This document shows, piece after piece, positions 11,901 to 23,000 of a DNA stretch of 64,000 nucleotides (positions are counted from its first letter, which is position 1; each line of letters starts with the position of its first letter). The position numbers were made by a program, and so were the translations under genes. The stretch is from Skeletonema tropicum. Its lineage: Eukaryota; Bacillariophyta; Thalassiosirophyceae; Thalassiosirales; Thalassiosiraceae. The notes beneath the pieces were generated by a model. It saw only the letters and a program-made list of their open reading frames with translations. It had not been told where the DNA came from and ran no database searches. The stretch covers positions 1,302,001 through 1,366,000 of the forward strand of contig CM074131.1 of NCBI GenBank assembly GCA_037178625.1. The letters run 5' to 3'.

Positions 11901-14274
11901 GGATAATAAACTTTCTCGCGAGGAGCTGCTTGACGCAATTCGATTCGGCGCTGATAAAATATTCAAATCAAAGGATTCATCCATCACTGATGACGATGTA
12001 AGTACATCACTACCACTTGACACGATGGTCAGCAGATCAATCTTTCAACTCACCTCCATTGACTTTTTAATACGGTTTTAGATTGACTTGATTTTAGATG
12101 CGGGAAAGAAAAAGACCCAAGAGCTCAACGATAAACTTCAGGAAGCGCAAAAGGGTGATATGCTAGATTTCAAGCTCGACGGCGGGATATCTGCGCAGAC
12201 GTTTGAGGGTGTTGACTACTCTGATGCAAAAATGGCACAATTCCAAGAGGATATCTTGGGCATGATTGACATGGGGAAACGAGAGCGTAGAACTGTAGCG
12301 TACAACGAGAATCAGCTGTACATGCAGCAAATGGCTCAACAAGGGGCTACTCAACCCAAGAAGAAGAAACAAAAGAAAGAAATTAAATTGCCTAGGACGA
12401 TGCGACTACCTCGACTGGAAGAGTGGCAAATGTTTGATCGTACAGCTTTAAACGCAATACAGGAGGCAGAGGAGCAAGCATTTCGGGCACTGCCCAATGA
12501 TGTCCAGCTATTGGCTTGCGGCATCAAGGTTGAAAAATCTGCGGAAGATGAAGAACAAAAGAGTGAAGTAGAGCCGAAAGACGGAGACGATGCAAAGGCG
12601 GAAGATGGGAAAGCGGCGTCGGAAGAGAAGAAGGACGATAAGAAAGAAGATGATATTGATCTTGACGAAACTCTATCCAAATTGATAACAGATGAGCAGA
12701 AAGCAGAAAAGGCTCGTCTCCTTGCAGAAGGATTCTCAGATTGGAGCAGGCTTCATTATTCTGCATTTGTGAAGGCCAGCGCCAAATACGGGAGAACAAA
12801 TTACGTCAAGATTGCAAATGATGTTGGAAAGCCTGTCAGTGCCATCAAGACTTATTCTGAGGCCTTTTTTGATGAAGATTTTGGTAAGAAGCGTTTCTCC
12901 GAACATGAATACGACCGCATTGTAAAAATCATTGAGAAGGGAGAGAAGAGGATAGAGGATACAAAAGGACTTCAGAGGGGGACTAGAGTGCTGATATCAT
13001 TGTTTGAGAATCCCTGGGTTGAATTGCAATTTACCCACTACAATATGAAGGATATTAACAAGGACAAGAAATTCACGCCGCAAGAGGACAGATTCTTGCT
13101 CTGCTGGGCGCATAAGTATGGCTACGGTCAATGGGAAGCAATCAAGTTTGCCATCCGTCGTAGCCACCACTTCAGGTTTGATTACTTTTTCAAGAGTCTT
13201 ACAGTCGAAGCGATCGGCCGCAGATGTGAACAGCTAATGAGAGCAGCCGAGAAGGAAGTCGAGGCCATGGAAAAATTGGCCATCGAGGAGGCAGAGAAAG
13301 AAGGGCGCACATTAACGCCAGGTGAAATCAAACTCCCCATGTTCAAAGAGAGCCAGGCCAAGAAACGTGCCGAGCAACAAAAGAAATTTTTGGAAGAGAG
13401 AGCAACGCTTGAGCAGAATGTGGTTGATATCGACGAGCAGATAATGCAAATTCAGAAAGCGTTGCGCGATCTTGAAGGGAATCAAACCATCGACACATTC
13501 TTTAAAGCCAAGGCAAGTGCGGATATTCCTGAGCACTTGGTTGGAGAACTTGCCAACATCATTGCTAGAATGAGATCACAAAGCATGGTGGCCATCACAG
13601 ATGAGTTCTTGTCTAAATTTCCCGGCAAAGGAAGTAAAAAGTCTATTGGTCAAAAAATTGAAGCAATCGGTGTGAAGGAGAAACGATCCGAGGAGGGTGA
13701 TACTGCTCCATATTGGTACTTGCGTAAAGAGAAGGACCACCTTCTAACAAAAACGACCAAGGCTCAGATGAAAGACTCGCGTGAAGCTCGTCTTGCTGCC
13801 GCTGAGAAGAGCAAGAAACGAAAGGTTGATGAGGATGCAGGAGGAGACGTCAACGGTGCAATCGGCCCCGAGGGAGATTTTGTTGAGTTTCCTGAATACG
13901 ATGGAGAAGAAGAGCCTCATGAAAACAAGAAAGCGTTCACCCTCTTCTGCAAAGCCACCAGAAGAGAGGTGAAGAACTCATTGAGCCCATCATCTCGGAA
14001 GAACAAAGATCGTGTCAATGGTATATTGAAAGATAGATGGTATGCTCTCACCAGTGACGAGAAACAAGTATGGAAGGGATGGGAAGTCTGGGATGCGAAG
14101 CGATATGAGTATCAATCTGGTATTTATGAGAATCGGAACCAAAAGAAGTCCAAAAGCAGCAGCTCCCGCAATGAAGGAGGTGGTTCATCAATTCCGAAGA
14201 AATCAATCCCCAAGAAACCCAGGAAGGATAGCTTAGGTGATGGTCTTTCCATCCCAAAGAAGAAAAAGTCGTAA
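8922..14274 (+). CDS. ISWI-type SNF2 chromatin remodeller with two HMG-box regions
   Basis: Five exons, 8922-10220, 10372-10386, 10500-11653, 11742-11997 and 12082-14274, join in frame to about 1638 residues. Later in-frame ATGs at 8943 and 8958 are alternative starts. Order of parts: an HMG box at about residues 78-148 ([11 protein letters not shown]...[15 protein letters not shown]); long Lys-rich then Ser/Asp-rich linkers; the SNF2 ATPase beginning [12 protein letters not shown]; Walker [30 protein letters not shown]; and the helicase C part ending [32 protein letters not shown] follows ([41 protein letters not shown]). A second HMG-like box lies near the C-terminus ([15 protein letters not shown]...[16 protein letters not shown]). 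ISWI proteins slide and space nucleosomes in the nucleus. The 15-nt second exon encodes only MGLGK. Animal and plant ISWI proteins are near 1000 residues, so this one is unusually long. Confidence 0.93.
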
Positions 14275-14464
14275 AATTAAGATTTACCACTCAAGATAAA
14301 CCAAAACCAGCTAGTGATTCGTTACTATTAGCGTGTTGCGTGTTCAATGCATAGAGAGGGTTGAGACAGAACGAAGGTAAACACAAATTGCTTAAATATC
14401 ATAATATCATACAAAATATCATAATATCATACAATTCTTCTAACGCATTCATTATCTACTTCAT

Positions 14465-15295
14465 CTAAACATCATCATCCAACTTCAAAACCAAATGCTC
14501 CTCCCCCTCCTTAAACGCCGGCTTTCCAAGATAAGGACACCCAGCACAACGAAATGCATCACCCTTGGCACAATTTCCACAATTACTTTTCGGAGGAGGA
14601 TTACTATCCGCCATTTTCTTTTCCTCATTTGCCTCACGCTCTGCCCTCCCACAGGTACAATCATCACATGCCTTACGTCCACCACAATCATCTGCTGCTG
14701 CAGCCTTGGCACGTGCCTCCATGTCAATGGTTGGGGGAGGTGCGAGCATTCCCGAATTATTACCACCGTTTAATAATAGATCATCTTCATCTATTTGATC
14801 ATCATCCTCGTCATCATCCAAATTTAAAGTCACCTTATTGGACTTTTTCGCACCAAGATTTAATCTCATGGGAGCAGAAGAAGAAGCAGTCGGAGGTGCA
14901 GCTGACTTTTGAGCAGTGAAGATTCGTCCCCCATCCTTCTGACGTTGTTCGGATTGTGTTTTGAGACCTGCTAGTACAAATGATGTCATGATGATGCCCC
15001 AATCCATCTTATTACTTGATGTATCTCCGTCAGTAGCTGACATGACGACATGAACAGACACGCTTCCATTCGGAATTAGATATGGAACCAATGATGCCAA
15101 CGCTAGAGAATCATAATGGGTGAGAAGTTCATCGTATTGGAGGTAGATGGAGATGGAGGATAGGGCTTCGCTTTTCATGGTGGAGAGGCAGCTTGGTAGG
15201 GATTCTTTGGTTGGAGCTTGTACTACCGTAACGCTGTCTCTGGCCTCATCAGTGGGGGCATAGCTGCCGATGTGAATGGCCGCGGTGGATGTCAT
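14465..15295 (-). CDS. CIAPIN1: Anamorsin / Dre2, cytosolic Fe-S cluster assembly factor
   Basis: An intronless gene of 276 residues. The C-terminus carries the two cysteine motifs that define the family. The first is [12 protein letters not shown], a C-x5-C-x2-C-x-C motif that binds a [2Fe-2S] cluster. The second is the twin CX2C pair CGNC...CAGC inside [17 protein letters not shown]. The first 170 residues are a degenerate methyltransferase-like domain, as in the family. Dre2 receives electrons from the diflavin reductase Tah18/NDOR1 and feeds the early cytosolic Fe-S assembly pathway. A hydrophilic linker with a poly-acidic patch ([13 protein letters not shown]) joins the two halves. The spacing before the CX2CXC part is shorter than in yeast. 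The assignment is firm. Confidence 0.93.
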   Translation of the reverse strand: MTSTAAIHIGSYAPTDEARDSVTVVQAPTKESLPSCLSTMKSEALSSISIYLQYDELLTHYDSLALASLVPYLIPNGSVSVHVVMSATDGDTSSNKMDWGIIMTSFVLAGLKTQSEQRQKDGGRIFTAQKSAAPPTASSSAPMRLNLGAKKSNKVTLNLDDDEDDDQIDEDDLLLNGGNNSGMLAPPPTIDMEARAKAAAADDCGGRKACDDCTCGRAEREANEEKKMADSNPPPKSNCGNCAKGDAFRCAGCPYLGKPAFKEGEEHLVLKLDDDV

Positions 15296-16084
15296 GGTGG
15301 TGAATTGTTGTTGTCTACTGAGTGGACGTTAGCCGATTGCTACAATATCGAAGACTTCTGATGGAAAATAATGGAACGAAAATAGACAAGCGGCGTGAAG
15401 AGTGGTGAAGACAGCTAGCGCCACACTTGCTATTTATTCCTACGTTGAGGCCACGAAAAATTAAAGATGGCTGTCTCAGAGAGGAGTTCGTGCTCTTTGT
15501 CCCCTTGGCTTGAATAATGTTTCCAAGCAACGTCAAGCAACGTGCAAGCAATACTTAGGGCCGCAGATGAAAGGAAAGGGCTAAGGATTGGAGTTCTGCA
15601 TGAGTGGTAGAAGGACAATGAAATGCTCATGTATTTTTCTCTTGTCTCGCTCTTTTAGCTCCCGCTCTAGTTATATCTTGATCGTCACAAGTAGATGTAG
15701 CAACCTGAATGTGAATGTGGATAGAATCTACATATTATCACTACTTATCACCAATGCTTGTGGTTCCAGGAGGCATATCAGTCTCTTAATGAATGAAAAA
15801 CTGATACAGCTGCTGATTCTGAAGACATATATTAAATGAGAAACTGGTGCAGCCTTGTACAGCCTCAAGCTCAAGCGAATCAACTTCTATCAAATAACAA
15901 GCATCACTTAAAATCTATTGCTTGAGGTCTACAAGAAGTTGCCCTATCTCTCTTCTCTGTAGCATTATCATGTCAAGCTTGCTTAGAAGATTCTTCTAGA
16001 CTTGCAATATACCAGTGCTAGCAACAATCCACCCCAGAGCCAGAGATATGCTTACCACAAAGTACTACCAAGGAAGACCCAAGC
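15296..16084. other. Intergenic region, with decayed end of the adjacent membrane-protein gene
   Basis: The left part is the promoter side of CIAPIN1 and contains TATTCCTACGTTGAGG at about 15432. Bases 16005-16084 read, in a shifted frame on the minus strand, like the missing last membrane helix of the neighbouring paralogue (see that entry). No other gene is visible. Confidence 0.45.
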
Positions 16085-16651
16085 TCAAGCCAAGCCATTC
16101 TTCGTTACGACTACTCCTATCAAGGCACAAACCCATCCTATGAGCAGGTAGAGGGCAAAATGCCACCTAGGAATACTGATGCGACCTTTTTCCAGCTCGT
16201 CGTAGGAGAGACCAAGCACTGGAATCACAGCATAAGGGCTATTCGGACTGTGTTGTTGTATAGTTCTCCACTTCTTGAGGAGTAACTTGACAGCATGATC
16301 GGCATCACGAATTCCTGAAATCGCACTAAGGCAAACAAGAATACCAACGCTTGGAATTAGAATCATCAACCAGAAATTTGTGTCCCAGACTACTTGTTCT
16401 CTCGTCGCAGCTGCAAACGAAAGCCACAAAAAGCCTTCAATGTTTGCAAACCACATCATTCTATTATTTCTCAAGCGATTCTCCTGCTCAATGAGATTGT
16501 AGATTCGTTCTGATGCGAATTTGAAGTGATCATCTTTAGATAAATGATTTATGAGGGGAGTGTATTCATCCTGATTGAATTCATCGCCATCAAAATATGT
16601 TAATGGTGGTGGACCACCTTCGACATCGATATCGGTATCGATCGCTGCCAT
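16085..16651 (-). CDS. Small two/three-helix membrane protein, copy A (C-terminally truncated)
   Basis: The frame encodes 188 residues from ATG 16651. It aligns end to end with copy B at 17867-18583: both share YFDGDEFN, LRNNRM, WFA(N/H)IEGFLWLSFAAA, GILVCLSAIS(G/A)IRDAD and SIPRWHFAL. Helices lie near residues 75-90, 95-118 and 165-185. A conserved charged N-terminus precedes them. Copy A stops at TKNGLA, where copy B continues with another helix; the missing helix can be traced in a shifted frame just downstream. The fold recalls widespread small bacterial membrane proteins with an LRNxRxxW...GFL pattern, but no function is known. Confidence 0.65.
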   Translation of the reverse strand: MAAIDTDIDVEGGPPPLTYFDGDEFNQDEYTPLINHLSKDDHFKFASERIYNLIEQENRLRNNRMMWFANIEGFLWLSFAAATREQVVWDTNFWLMILIPSVGILVCLSAISGIRDADHAVKLLLKKWRTIQQHSPNSPYAVIPVLGLSYDELEKGRISIPRWHFALYLLIGWVCALIGVVVTKNGLA

Positions 16652-17866
16652 TATGAGATAAATACTCTTAATGTCGAATTACTACTTATACTCATCGATT
16701 ATCAACAGATGGAAAAAGGATCAAAACAATAGAACAGCACAGACGAGCCGCAGACGGGAAGTGGTAGATCAACTTCTGCGTCCGCGATAGATTGTCGTCA
16801 TTAGATTCGACTGTTAGGACTGATGAAAGAAAAAATCTGATAGCACGACTCGTAGCACAACTCAATCGTAAAACAAAGTCCCTGGCACTGGAAATTGGGT
16901 GATGTGCATCGAGTCTTGTAAAAATTTTCACTCAGATTGCAAGGCTGAACTGCATGCTCTCTCACTACATATACATATGATGTATCATACTCTTTCAAAT
17001 GATGTTCGGTCCCACAGAATATGGTTCCACGCATCAGGGATACACAATTCGGGAGATTGAATCAAGCGGCCTTGCTGCACATTACAGGTATATACATAAT
17101 GAGTACGAGTGCCCTTGGCCTTAGCCTTGCTCTCGATACTACCTCGTTTAGGGGAAAGTAGCTACGTACAGAAATATTCTGTTTATGTTAGTTTACCGCA
17201 GCGGCTTGGTTGAAAGTGATAGAGAGTGAAGTGCAACCCTATCTCTAGTACTCTAGTGAGAGTTATGTTTATAGTTCGTCGCTCAAAACAATGAAAGTTA
17301 TCAAGCTGGGCCTATCGTAACACTCTAACAGAACTTAACCCAACGCTGTTTCGTGGCTGCAGGAGCAACCCCAGCAGGTGCAGGGGATTCTTCTCCTTCT
17401 CATGGGGCTAAAGCTAGCTAGGACTGGGATGAGGACGCAGTAAATACAAGTAGCAAGTAGTACGCTCTCTAGAGACCATGGCCAAAATATGTACCATATT
17501 CGATCACAAAAAATTTAGCTCGGTGCTTCAAAGCTCAGGTTGAATATGTATCCGTCATCCGTCCCTTTCTTTCACCAAGCAATGCCAGAGAACGACAGGG
17601 CATGGATCAATGCGAAGTGTTGGTAGATAGTATGGCCAGATAAGCTTTGTTGCAGAGATGCAAGTGGGTCATCAAAAGTATACTTATAAATCGAAGCATC
17701 AACAAGTTTATTTATAGATCGATCAGTCTCCCAGTTAGAATGAGAAACTGGCAGCGTTTCGCGACCTCAAGTCAGCTAGAGTCAAGCAACAAGCTGGAAC
17801 GTCATTTTCCCACTCTCTTCAATGCCAAGCCTATGCTGAATCCACCTTAGCAGTAACGAGCGCTGC
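16652..17866. other. Intergenic region between the two membrane-protein paralogues
   Basis: I see no gene in this 1.2 kb. Short frames are broken and lack recognisable families. The sequence is A/T-balanced and not obviously repetitive. Confidence 0.5.
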
Positions 17867-18583
17867 TTAGACTATTTGGGTTCTTTGGGCTGTTTGGGCT
17901 CTTGCTGATTCTTGGGCTCTTGTTTCTTGGGCTCTTGTTTCTTGGGCTGCTGCTGATCTCTCTTTTTCTTTCTCGAACACTATCTTGAACAATACCCAAA
18001 CAACAAAACTAGCCGCAACCCACCATAAAGATATGACTTTGAAACATGGGAAACCAGAACACAAGCCAGTGTGAGTTACCAGTACTCCTATCAAGCAAAA
18101 AATCCACCCAAGCAGAACGAAGAGGGCGAAATGCCACCTAGGAATACTGGTTGTGCGCTTTGCGTTCAGCTCTTCGTTGGAGAGACCAATCACTGGGATC
18201 ACAGCGAAAGGGCTTTCACTTTGATTATCTTGTATAATTCTCCACTTTTCAAGAAGTAACTCAACGGCAGTATCCGCGTCCCGGATTGCTGAAATTGCAC
18301 TAAGGCAGACGAGAATGCCTATGATTGGAATAACAATCAACAACCAGAATCCACCTTGCCAGCCTACGACTCGACCAACCGCAGCTGCAAACGACAGCCA
18401 TAAAAAGCCTTCAATGTGTGCAAACCAATTCATTCTATTATTTCTCAAATCATTCTCCTGCTTAATGAGATCGTGGATTCGGTCGGACGCGAATTTGATG
18501 TGAGCATCTTTGTCTTTAGATAATTGACCCACGAGGCTAGTGTATTCAGTCGGATTGAATTCATCCCCATCAAAATATGGCAT
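17867..18583 (-). CDS. Small membrane protein, copy B (intact paralogue)
   Basis: The first ATG, at 18583 (MPYFDGDEF), gives 238 residues. It is the intact relative of the 16085-16651 gene. Helices sit at about residues 70-85 (GFLWLSFAAA), 90-112 (FWLLIVIPIIGILVCLSAIS), 165-185 (FALFVLLGWIFCLIGVLV) and 195-215 (LWWVAASFVVWVLFKIV). The tail is made of near-identical repeats, QETRAQETRAQESARAQ, so it is probably exposed to the cytosol. Same strand, small size and shared sequence indicate a tandem duplication. Function unknown. Confidence 0.72.
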   Translation of the reverse strand: MPYFDGDEFNPTEYTSLVGQLSKDKDAHIKFASDRIHDLIKQENDLRNNRMNWFAHIEGFLWLSFAAAVGRVVGWQGGFWLLIVIPIIGILVCLSAISAIRDADTAVELLLEKWRIIQDNQSESPFAVIPVIGLSNEELNAKRTTSIPRWHFALFVLLGWIFCLIGVLVTHTGLCSGFPCFKVISLWWVAASFVVWVLFKIVFEKEKERSAAAQETRAQETRAQESARAQTAQRTQIV

Positions 18584-18953
18584 GGTGTTTATTATTTTCA
18601 AGCGCTGCAAAACTTTCTAATTTGTTTCACTGACTGATATGTGATAGTCTAAACTGGATGAATGTAATCTATGCATTGACCCTGACTGATACAGACGATG
18701 TGTGACGAGCAAAGCGAACGCTGGTTTATGGTGGACTGAGCGAAGCGAACACTGGTGGATTTATGCGAAGCGAATGCTTGTTTCATGTATTGACCAAAAG
18801 TATTTCTCGTTCACAAGCGTGGCATTACCGTCAACAAGAGAAAAATATATTGATATGGAATTGAAAGTGGCAAGAAAGTAAGGTATGTCAATTCACCTAG
18901 CCGTAGCAATCGGACTTAATGAATTAGATTTGCCTTGCCTCTTGAGAAGAAAG
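18584..18953. other. Intergenic region with GCGAAGCGAA words
   Basis: The words GCGAAGCGAAC/T(G/A)CTGG or close variants recur three times between about 18710 and 18780, each followed by T-rich DNA. Nothing coding is seen. Confidence 0.45.
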
Positions 18954-19793
18954 TTACAATCCGTACTTGTTTGCAATCTCTTCATCCGATACTCCACCAA
19001 GCTGCATTGACCGTTTTGTTGCCGCAGTTACTGCCGAAATGGCTGTTGCGCGGAAGCCTCCCTTTTCCAATGCTTCAACTCCAGCAATTGTTGTTCCTCC
19101 TGGACTTGTCACTTGATCCTTCAACTGTCCTGGATGTGTACCAGTCTTTAACACCATTTCAGCTGCCCCTTTTACTGTTTGAGCAGCCAACATTGTGGCC
19201 ACATTGCGAGGTAATCCAGCACGTACTCCACCGTCACTCAGAGCTTCAATGAATTGAAAGACATAGGCAGGTCCACTGCCACTCAAGCCTGTTACAGCAT
19301 TAAGGAGGTCTTCTTTTACCTCCACAGATACACCTACTGCATCAAGAAGGGAGTTGACGAGTGTTTTATCTTCTTCAGTAGCCAATGATCCCATAGCAAA
19401 CCCACACGCAGATTCACCAACAAGACAGGGTGTGTTGGGCATAACACGAACAACTCTCCTACCCGGAAGAGCCTTCTCGAGTGTTTCCAGTGTAACTCCG
19501 GCCGCAATACTAACAATCACAGCTCCAGTATCTGGTCCATCGGCTATATCCTTACATGCGCCCATGATACAATTAGGTTTGACGGCAATGAAGATAGCAT
19601 CGTCTGCATTGGCACAAACGTCAGCGTTCTTATCTGTGGCGTTATATCCCTTTGCCGCGGCTGCATCACGAGATGGACCCCATATGTCAGAGCACCACAC
19701 TTGGCTGGGTGTTCTGACGCCTTTCGCGATGATGCCGTCGATGAGGGCGGATGCCATCATGCCGGTGCCTATGAAGCCGATGTTGTGTGCCAT
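18954..19793 (-). CDS. proC: Pyrroline-5-carboxylate reductase
   Basis: 279 residues from ATG 19793, the usual length. The N-terminal Rossmann loop IGFIGTGMMASALIDG binds NAD(P)H. The C-terminal dimerisation domain carries the family signature (TGLSGSGPAYVFQFIEALSD ... LKDQVTSPGGTTIAGVEALE). It catalyses the last step of proline synthesis, reducing 1-pyrroline-5-carboxylate. No targeting peptide is seen, so it is probably cytosolic. It is divergent from the ViaA-RavA-like gene, with about 300 bp between the starts. Confidence 0.97.
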   Translation of the reverse strand: MAHNIGFIGTGMMASALIDGIIAKGVRTPSQVWCSDIWGPSRDAAAAKGYNATDKNADVCANADDAIFIAVKPNCIMGACKDIADGPDTGAVIVSIAAGVTLETLEKALPGRRVVRVMPNTPCLVGESACGFAMGSLATEEDKTLVNSLLDAVGVSVEVKEDLLNAVTGLSGSGPAYVFQFIEALSDGGVRAGLPRNVATMLAAQTVKGAAEMVLKTGTHPGQLKDQVTSPGGTTIAGVEALEKGGFRATAISAVTAATKRSMQLGGVSDEEIANKYGL

Positions 19794-20089
19794 TGTTAAA
19801 GTAGGAGTTGTGTTGTTAGCTGTTGGGAAGGCCGCACTTTGTGTTGTGTAGAGCGAGTACCTGTAGGCTGCACTTGGATGAAAACTAGAAGAGGAAAAAA
19901 TGATTGATGGTTGATGGAGCGAGTCGGAACTCAGTACTAATTCCTACGAATGTGAAAATGGCGGGCTCGAACGGAATCCAATTCCTCTTTCCTCAAATAA
20001 TGGTCGATGACGATGACGAGGTGACATGGTGACGTTAGAGAGGAGCAGTCCAAGTCCTCTGCTTTCGCCGGTGCATTGGCTAATACGCA

Positions 20090-23000
20090 ATGATGATACG
20101 TCTGCAGCTGTGGCCGGCGGCTGCACTCCTCTTCTTTGCATTGCCGAAAATACGTGCATTTTCGACGACCACGACGTTGACACCTCCAGTGCAGCAAACC
20201 TCGTCTTCTTCTCCACAGGTAGTGTCAGATGCATCAGCTAGATTGGATCCGCTGTTGACGTCGTTTCTCCTTCGTTCGGTACGGAAGATTGATGAAGATG
20301 AGGACAGTACACCATCAATAGAAACAGATGCAACAATATCGTCATCTCATCTGACGTTTTCTGATGCATCCAGCGCAATGATCGGCTTGACAACTTGGGA
20401 TACTTCTTTGCGAAAGGCTCGAACTCCAACCATTGACGATTTTTTAGACATCAATCAAAGTGCGTGGCCAGAGGAACCACTATTTACACATTTATGCAAT
20501 ACATTAGCAGAGCTAGGTCTACCTAGATTGGTGCGTCGGCATCCAGAGATTTTGACATCTGTGTTACTTGGTGTTGCTAAGCTTGTAGTTGAATATACAA
20601 AAGCGCGAAGACAGGGTAAACTTGTCATTGTAGAAGAAACAATAGATGACGAAGAGAACGAAATGTATACAGACAACTACGATGAATCAATGGATGATTA
20701 TATACAAGAGACGTTTGAATACGAACAACTAACTAATTATGAATTGGAGAAATTAGCAGAGTCTTTGGCAGGTAACTTGGTCAATGAGTGGGGAAGTTTA
20801 GTTCAAGGGGTATCAATGCTCGACAAAGTTTTTGGGTACAACCATGGTCTATTAGATGTACAGGGCCAAGTTGGCTTTGGTATTGAAGATGGAGTTTGGA
20901 AGCACTCTGGATGGGAATCGTTGCCTGATCTGCAGCGAAAGCTTTCGTCCATGCCTGAGTTACGAGATCTTCTTTCGCGACTAGGTAGACGTCCATCTTC
21001 AGAAGGCGAAGATATCCGACGGTTCCAACGGAGAAAGATTTCATATTCAAATGATGATATGATTGGTGTAGAATCTGACCCGTCTAACCCGGCTTCTGTT
21101 AATGGATTGACAACATCCGGTAGCTTCAGTGCCATGCTCCCAAGTGAAGCTGTGTTGTTGAAATCGTCGTTTCCTTCTTTAAGATGGCTGTTCCTAGCGA
21201 AGAAGGCGGAAGAGAAGTTGTTGTAAGTGCACGGGTGCCTATCTATTTGCTTGAAATGATAGTCATCAACTGGTTTCTCATCAATTCTCTTTCGCGTACA
21301 ATACAGGAGCTACGAACTGTCGGGATGGGCAGATGTCCCAACCTTGCCTCTGAGGACAAAACGAAGCGAAAGATTGCCTTGCCAGGCAGGAGGACCGTTA
21401 GTGATATGCTTAGACACATCTTGGTCGATGTCTGGAATGCGCGAACAGCTCTCAAAGGCAGTCGTCCTTGCATCAGTGTCTGCAGCACACATGCAGAAGA
21501 GAGAATGTCGAGTTGTATCCTTTTCGTCAGCAAATAATGCGATTGACAGTGGGGCGATCACGTGCGATGCAGAAGGGGTGAAGAGAATGTTAGATTTTTT
21601 GTCTTATTCATTTGGTGGAGGGACTGACGTGACGGGTGCATTGAAATATGCGATGGAAACTCTTGATATGACTTCATCGGATCTTCTTTTGGTGACAGAT
21701 GGAGAGCTTCCGAATCCTCCTGTTTCCACCACAATCTTATCACAGCTTGAATCGCTACGCCATCAGACAGGAATGGAAATTCACGGGCTTTTGGTTGGAA
21801 AGAGGGAGAGTCCAGCACTTGATTCCTTGTGTACTGAAGTACATCAATTCTTGGCAGACTATGAAAGTCAAGTATCACCTGTCCGTACCAACAAAATGGT
21901 ATCGTCGACATCTTTGTCGCTTTTTCCAACGAGCAGTAGAAAGGGTTACGTTGATCAATTGTCGCCGAGGAGGTATAGTTTTGCTCTCCGAGCGATGAGT
22001 AACTCTGATAGCGATGGAGTCAATATGCGCCAATACAAACGAGATAAGCGAAGACGCTTTAAAGATGAAGACGATGATGATGATGATTTTTGGTCGTATG
22101 GTGGAGGCTATGAATCTACTGATACAACTGATAAGCAAGAAAGTGAGGACGATGAACCAGTAGAGCCAGATGCATTTGTAATTAGAGTAGAAAAATCTGT
22201 TGAGAACATACAGCATTTGGCATCGTCAGAAATAGAAGAACAGAAGAAGGTTATCAGAGAAGATCTCAACGCAGAATTGAGTCAAAAATCCAGCGCAAGA
22301 CAAATACTTGAAGAATCGATATCATTGGTTGGAACTGGGCTTGTAGAACGAGATATTGAGTCAAGATTGGTAATATTAGCACTGATCTCTCAAGAGCATG
22401 TGTTGTTCATAGGTCCCCCTGGCACTTCTAAGTCCATGCTGGGGAGAAGACTTTCTCAATTGTGTGGGGGCCCTTTCTTCCAGCGGCTGTTCACCAAATT
22501 CACTACCCCTGATGAAATCTTTGGTCCACTCTCATTGAAAGCTCTTGAGAATGACCAGTATGTGCGTTGCATAGACGGATTTTTACCGACGGCAACTGTT
22601 GCTTTCTTGGATGAAATTTTCAAAGCAAACTCTGCAATTCTCAATACTCTCCTTACTATCTTAAACGAGAGGCAGTTCGACAATGGGGCGGGAACGAGAA
22701 GGGTTGACTGTCCACTAAAATGTGTTATTGGTGCTTCAAACGAGTTGCCTGAATCAGAAGAACTCGATGCTTTGCTTGATAGGTTCTTGCTAAGAGCACA
22801 AGTTTCGCCAGTCTCAGATGAAGGATTGATAGAAATTCTGTCCTCCTCTGGGTCTAGCAAACTAGATGAGTTGGTGAATAGTGAGAAAAATTATTCAGAT
22901 GGATTAGATGAGGTATCTAAAAATGTATCTGATTCCCTTCAAAGTATAGAAATCAACCAAAACATCGCTGTTTTGTTAAAGGACGTGCGCAATTACGTAA

